From: Palsa-504 sp963739615
GTDB lineage: Bacteria > Actinomycetota > Actinomycetes > Streptosporangiales > Streptosporangiaceae
Direction of reading: 5' to 3'
Assembly: GCA_963739615.1 (NCBI GenBank)
Contig: CAVUBD010000033.1
Span: 208,904 to 272,903 of the forward strand
DNA: 64,000 bases
A program made the position numbers and the translations under genes. The notes beneath the pieces are model-generated. The model ran no database searches. It was not told where the DNA came from and worked only from the letters and a program-made list of their open reading frames with translations. Within the stretch, counting starts at the first letter, position 1. Each line of letters begins with the position of its first letter. Shown piece after piece: positions 61,401 through 64,000 of this stretch.

Positions 61401-62825
61401 CGGCCCTGGGCGTCCCAGCGGGACATCGAGCGCACGACCGGGCGCAGCCAGGAAGAAGTCTCCGGCCTGCTGTCCCGGCTGCGCGAGCGCTGGGCCAAGT
61501 CGGTCCCGGCCGTGACCGCTGTCCGCGAGGACGTGGTGGCCATCCTCGGCGAGCACGGCCGGGTGCTCGCCAGCGACCAGATCGCCGCCGCGCTGCTCAT
61601 GCGCCGCGGTTCAGACCTGGAGGACCCCTCGGACCGGCTCAACCTCGCCGCCGTCTGCGCGCGCGCCGCGATCGACACCGAAACCCGGCGGGAACACCCC
61701 CGGCTGGCCGCACGTCGCCTGGACGACCGCGTGCTCGTCGCCCTCACCCCGTCCGGCGATCCCGCCGCCCCCGCGGGGGACGACCTGATTGGCTACGCGC
61801 TCCGGCTTGGCGAACGAGCCGACGAGCTTGCCTCCCATGACCCGCTGCCCAGCGTGACGGTGACGCTCGGCGAACTGCGGGCCATCCGCCCCCCGGGGGC
61901 AGCGTTGTCCGACACCGACCTGGTCGCCTTGGCCGCCGCGGCGTCGGCGAATACCGCGGTGACCGGCCGCCTCGAGCTGTACCCGCGCGACCTGTCACCC
62001 GAACGCGCACTGAAGCTGTCGCAGGTTGTCAGCTACCTCTCCGCCCGGCACGGGCTATCGCCCGGGGACCTGCGCGACCGGGTCCTCGCCCGCTTCCCCG
62101 ATCTAGCGACCCTGCCGGACGCGCCCAAGCTGCGCGACATCCTGCGCCGCCTGAAATACGACGTGCAGGTGATCAACGGCCGGTACCTAATCCCGGCGGA
62201 CACGCAGGCCAGCGGGTCAAGCCCCAAGCCGCGGACCGGGACGGAGACGAGATACGGCACTTCGGCTCGGGAGGTGTGGCAACGGCTCGACCAGGCCAGG
62301 CAGCGCGGTGGCTTCGTCGCCATCAAGGCGTGGGTAAGCACGGCGGCACAGGTCACCGCAGCCATAGCTCAGCTCGACGGCGTAACCCCGGTTGACGTCA
62401 GCGCTGAGTTCGTCGCTGCCCTGCACGCGATCGTCGATGAGCAGGGCAAGCCCCGCTGGGGTACCGTGCTCGCCGCCGACTCCGCCGCCGTCACCCCCAG
62501 CGCCCGGGTCGGCTTCGTCCGCCTGGTCGATGAGGCCTGGCACCGGCTCGACGAGCGGATACGTTCGGCCGACGGGGTGGTCTTCTTGCACGACGCCACC
62601 CCGCTGGCCCGGTATACCGGCGGCGAAGAACTCCTCGCTCGCCTGGTCGGCTCCGCGCGCCGCGCCGACGAGTCCCCGCACGGCCTGTGGCTGCTCTGCC
62701 CGATGCGCCAGGACCTGCAACTCCCGCCCAGGCTCGACGGACTCACGGTCGGCGTCATCCCCGGCGACACCGAACAGCTCGTCGTGCCTTCCACCTTCGC
62801 CGCCGAAGCCAGGAGAGCGTCATGA
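58482..62825 (+). CDS. pglW: BREX-2 serine/threonine kinase PglW
   Basis: A 1447-residue kinase of the phage-growth-limitation (BREX type 2) defence system. Order: NERD nuclease-like domain (about 30-160; VDLLIATPGGLFLIEIKSH), a degenerate kinase lobe (about 230-505; HRALAARCVYVE and ICDWQVA replace the usual catalytic motifs), a second kinase (about 535-790; GKGSTARALL, HRDIKPDN intact, DFS for DFG), then an alpha-CTD-like helix pair (TTVGELLRVQPKRIMQLRGIG) and a 500-residue C-terminal region. Length matches known PglW (about 1430). Methionine at 58542 or GTG at 58551 could be the start since homology begins about there. It is joined to pglX by a 4-base overlap. Confidence 0.9.
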   Translation: MPTVLEGFPSASGDTKRWALMGGVSHRWQGWKSDFPWEEDALRHIREQMPDAEPYRAWQTFTFTAGTGHVREVDLLIATPGGLFLIEIKSHPGRATNNGATWLFRDERTRTLENPLHFTDLKAKELAGQLRQAARALNVRHRIPRIEAAVFLSAPNLRCDLDDFQRARVYGRDGLTGQTKLPGIWQGLLNQPPGSEQNRVTPGLSKELDKLLRKIGIQRQHQHGKIGPYELEPRAFDTGPTWEDYLASNPALPDDQVRRVRIYLSELGATKEARESTRRAARREYLALQGISHDGIVRAEQYSDEHDAGPAVVFRHGKKWQRLDQFMAAHDGDLPIETRVEMVRQLAEAVDHAHRRHLYHRALAARCVYVELDGRYPRLRICDWQVAARPAHGTSVTATGPGSSGPGVVSLAAHIERSAGPYLAPEFGSPDAPPTQLDVFGLGALSYLILTGQPPAESRAALAQRLAAERALTPAAEGLTAVMDRLIRGATAVQPADRTESVRDFLRDLDDVEDELTAPEPAEEPDPLTAGKGTVVGSWVVERVLGKGSTARALLADKGGERQVLKVALSASAAQRLSWEAATLRKLTDSRVVRLIDGPFEVAGRMVIVLDRAGERTLADEIRQQGPLSIGELEKLGEDLLHAVLYLEEEKVWHRDIKPDNLALREVPRKGRRLVLFDFSLAGVPDSEIGVGTPVYLDPFLGTGNRQGYDQAAERYAVAVTLHEMASGELPSWGDGLVEASMLDPSEHLPHLAEDSFDPVLRDRLVEFFGRALHRDAARRFGSLKEMTRAWTDVFRGLDETPPLTTRHTITLDDSAEPDEARDAAAKTATADTPLAAAGLTARALSIAQQQLGVTTVGELLRVQPKRIMQLRGIGIIPRNELVRRAGQWRRQLGLTELAGITDKTSDAERSSGQPSRTASPPGADATPEVPTTGSLDEVARQLVPGAGHGDAETEAMRSVLGLPDAQGHPSPVRPWASQRDIERTTGRSQEEVSGLLSRLRERWAKSVPAVTAVREDVVAILGEHGRVLASDQIAAALLMRRGSDLEDPSDRLNLAAVCARAAIDTETRREHPRLAARRLDDRVLVALTPSGDPAAPAGDDLIGYALRLGERADELASHDPLPSVTVTLGELRAIRPPGAALSDTDLVALAAAASANTAVTGRLELYPRDLSPERALKLSQVVSYLSARHGLSPGDLRDRVLARFPDLATLPDAPKLRDILRRLKYDVQVINGRYLIPADTQASGSSPKPRTGTETRYGTSAREVWQRLDQARQRGGFVAIKAWVSTAAQVTAAIAQLDGVTPVDVSAEFVAALHAIVDEQGKPRWGTVLAADSAAVTPSARVGFVRLVDEAWHRLDERIRSADGVVFLHDATPLARYTGGEELLARLVGSARRADESPHGLWLLCPMRQDLQLPPRLDGLTVGVIPGDTEQLVVPSTFAAEARRAS

Positions 62826-64000
62826 TCGACCGCACCGCGTTGCTCCGCGACCTGAAGCCGCAGCTACGCCTGCTGGAAGACGACCTCCGCCGACGCAGCG
62901 CCGAAGTCCCCGAGTTCGACGAGACCCTCCACCTGGAGTGGGAAGACGCCAAGCAGTCCAACCGCACCGCGGCCACCTACGATACGTGGCTGGACGACCG
63001 GGTCACCCAATCCGCGGTGGCCTGGATCCTCGCCACCGTCTTCGTCCGCTTCTGCGAAGACAACGGTTTCATCGACCTGCCCGTCATCGCCGAGCCGATG
63101 AGGGCCAGGGCGACCGGCTGGCGATAGCCGGCGAACGCCAGAACGAGTTCATCGCCGAGAACCGGGCAACGACCGATCGCGACTGGATCCTCCAGGGAAT
63201 CAAGGCGCTGTCGGTATCCCGGGTCGCGGCCGGTCTCTTCGACGAGGCCCACAACCCCATGTGGACGGTGACCCCCTCCCATGATGCCGCCAAGGCCCTC
63301 CTGGCCTTCTGGCGCCGCCGCGCCGAATCCGGCCAGATCGTCCACGACTTCACAGAACCCGACTGGAACACCCGTTTCCTCGGCGACCTCTACCAGGACC
63401 TCTCCGAGCACGCCAAGAAGACCTACGCCCTCCTCCAGACCCCCGAGTTCGTCGAGGAGTTCATCCTCGACTACACCCTCACCCCGGCGATCGAAGAGTT
63501 CGGCCTAACCCCCGACCCTCCTGAGGCGCGCTCCGACCTCCCCAGCCTCCTGAGAGTCATCGACCCCACCTGCGGCTCCGGCCACTTCCTCCTCGGCGCC
63601 TTCCACCGTCTCCTGAAACAATGGGAAAGGAAGGCCCCCGACGCCGACCGCTGGGAACAGATTTCCCGAGCCCTGTCCTCAGTCCACGGCGTGGACAAGA
63701 ACCCTTTCGCCGCCGCGATCGCTCGCTTCCGTCTCCTCATCGCCGCGATGAAGGCGGCTGACAGAAGCGACTGGCCAGCGCTCCTGAGTTCCCAATCAAC
63801 GTGGCAGTGGGAGACTCCCTCCTGCATGGACGAGGCGGTCCAGGCATTCAACTGGAGTTTGACCTTCTGAACAGCTCTGGCTCGCGGACACACACATACG
63901 TCACCGAAGACATTGACGACTACAGTAAATCCGTCGACATGCTAGGCATGGCGGCTACCACGTAGTCGTAGGTAACCCGCCGTACATTACTGTCAAGGAC
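62822..64000 (+). pseudogene. pglX: BREX-2 adenine-specific DNA methyltransferase PglX, 5' part, three frameshifts
   Basis: The ATG overlaps the pglW stop (ATGA), as in other pglWX pairs. The N-terminus (DRTALLRDLKPQLRLLEDDLR, WLDDRVTQSAVAWILATVFVRFCEDNGF) fits PglX. Near 63096 the frame shifts by one missing base, then encodes FTEPDWNTRFLGDLYQDLSEHAKKTYALLQTPEFVEEFILDYTL and motif I DPTCGSGHFLLGAF. Near 63785 and 63946 two more missing bases are needed to reach the end frame with motif IV NPPY (63974-63985). It runs off the window. Losses are at or near short homopolymers; phase variation is known for pglX, but these sites are not a long G-tract. Confidence 0.85.

Noticed and set aside
1..64000. 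CRISPR array
   Set aside because: No regularly spaced direct repeats and no Cas genes were seen.

Overview
The window reads as chromosomal DNA of a GC-rich actinomycete. The signs are strong G/C bias at third codon positions, many GTG/TTG starts, GGAGG-type ribosome sites, GlnR-like boxes ahead of an ammonium transporter, an F420/deazaflavin-type (DUF385) protein, DUF1707, DUF2079, the SAV2177-type methyltransferase family and a Pgl (BREX-2) locus. A Streptomyces or Streptosporangiales relative fits best, but nothing here fixes the genus. No replication or ribosomal genes are present.

Layout. 1-3.6 kb: end of a methyltransferase and two large multi-pass GT-C-like membrane proteins. 3.6-11.4 kb: catabolism and nitrogen (succinate-semialdehyde dehydrogenase, alpha/beta hydrolase, Amt with a GlnR-like control region, a FadE pair and FabG). 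11.7-15.2 kb: DUF2079, GtrA and a GT51 transglycosylase (envelope). 15.36 kb: tRNA-Pro(GGG). 15.5-22.4 kb: DUF385 protein, MalQ, YceI/HxlR divergent pair, a scar with two broken genes, RecQ. 22.4-29.7 kb: a two-armed divergent cluster of Ser/Thr kinase and DUF4407 membrane protein against a degenerate-vWA protein, a TRAFAC GTPase, a GAP1-like protein and a one-TM protein. 29.7-33.5 kb: a frameshifted gene, a TetR-controlled drug-type ABC exporter and DUF1707. 33.7-36.6 kb: pyruvyl-transferase-like protein and FAD oxidoreductase, convergent.

36.6-46.4 kb is an accessory region full of remnants: two copies of a serine-recombinase 3' end 3300 bp apart, a DUF222 fragment, a PIN toxin-antitoxin pair, an IS66-type element with an exact 8-bp target duplication, and a MobC-relaxase pair. 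46.5-50.5 kb is a minus-strand run ending in GNAT, APC permease and GOLPH3-like genes. 50.9-58.2 kb holds M20 peptidase, fructosamine-kinase-like, XRE/TPR regulator, Nudix, SAV2177-type methyltransferase and anti-sigma-type ATPase genes. 58.5-64 kb carries pglW and the start of pglX of a BREX-2 phage-defence locus that runs off the window.

How it works together: the two most system-like loci are the kinase/DUF4407/vWA/GTPase/GAP1 cluster (resembling predicted NTP-dependent conflict systems) and the Pgl/BREX-2 pair. Several genes (pglX three times, a P-loop kinase, the IS66 transposase, a hypothetical at 46.9 kb) carry single-base frameshifts, some in short homopolymers. These may be real decay or uncorrected sequencing indels.
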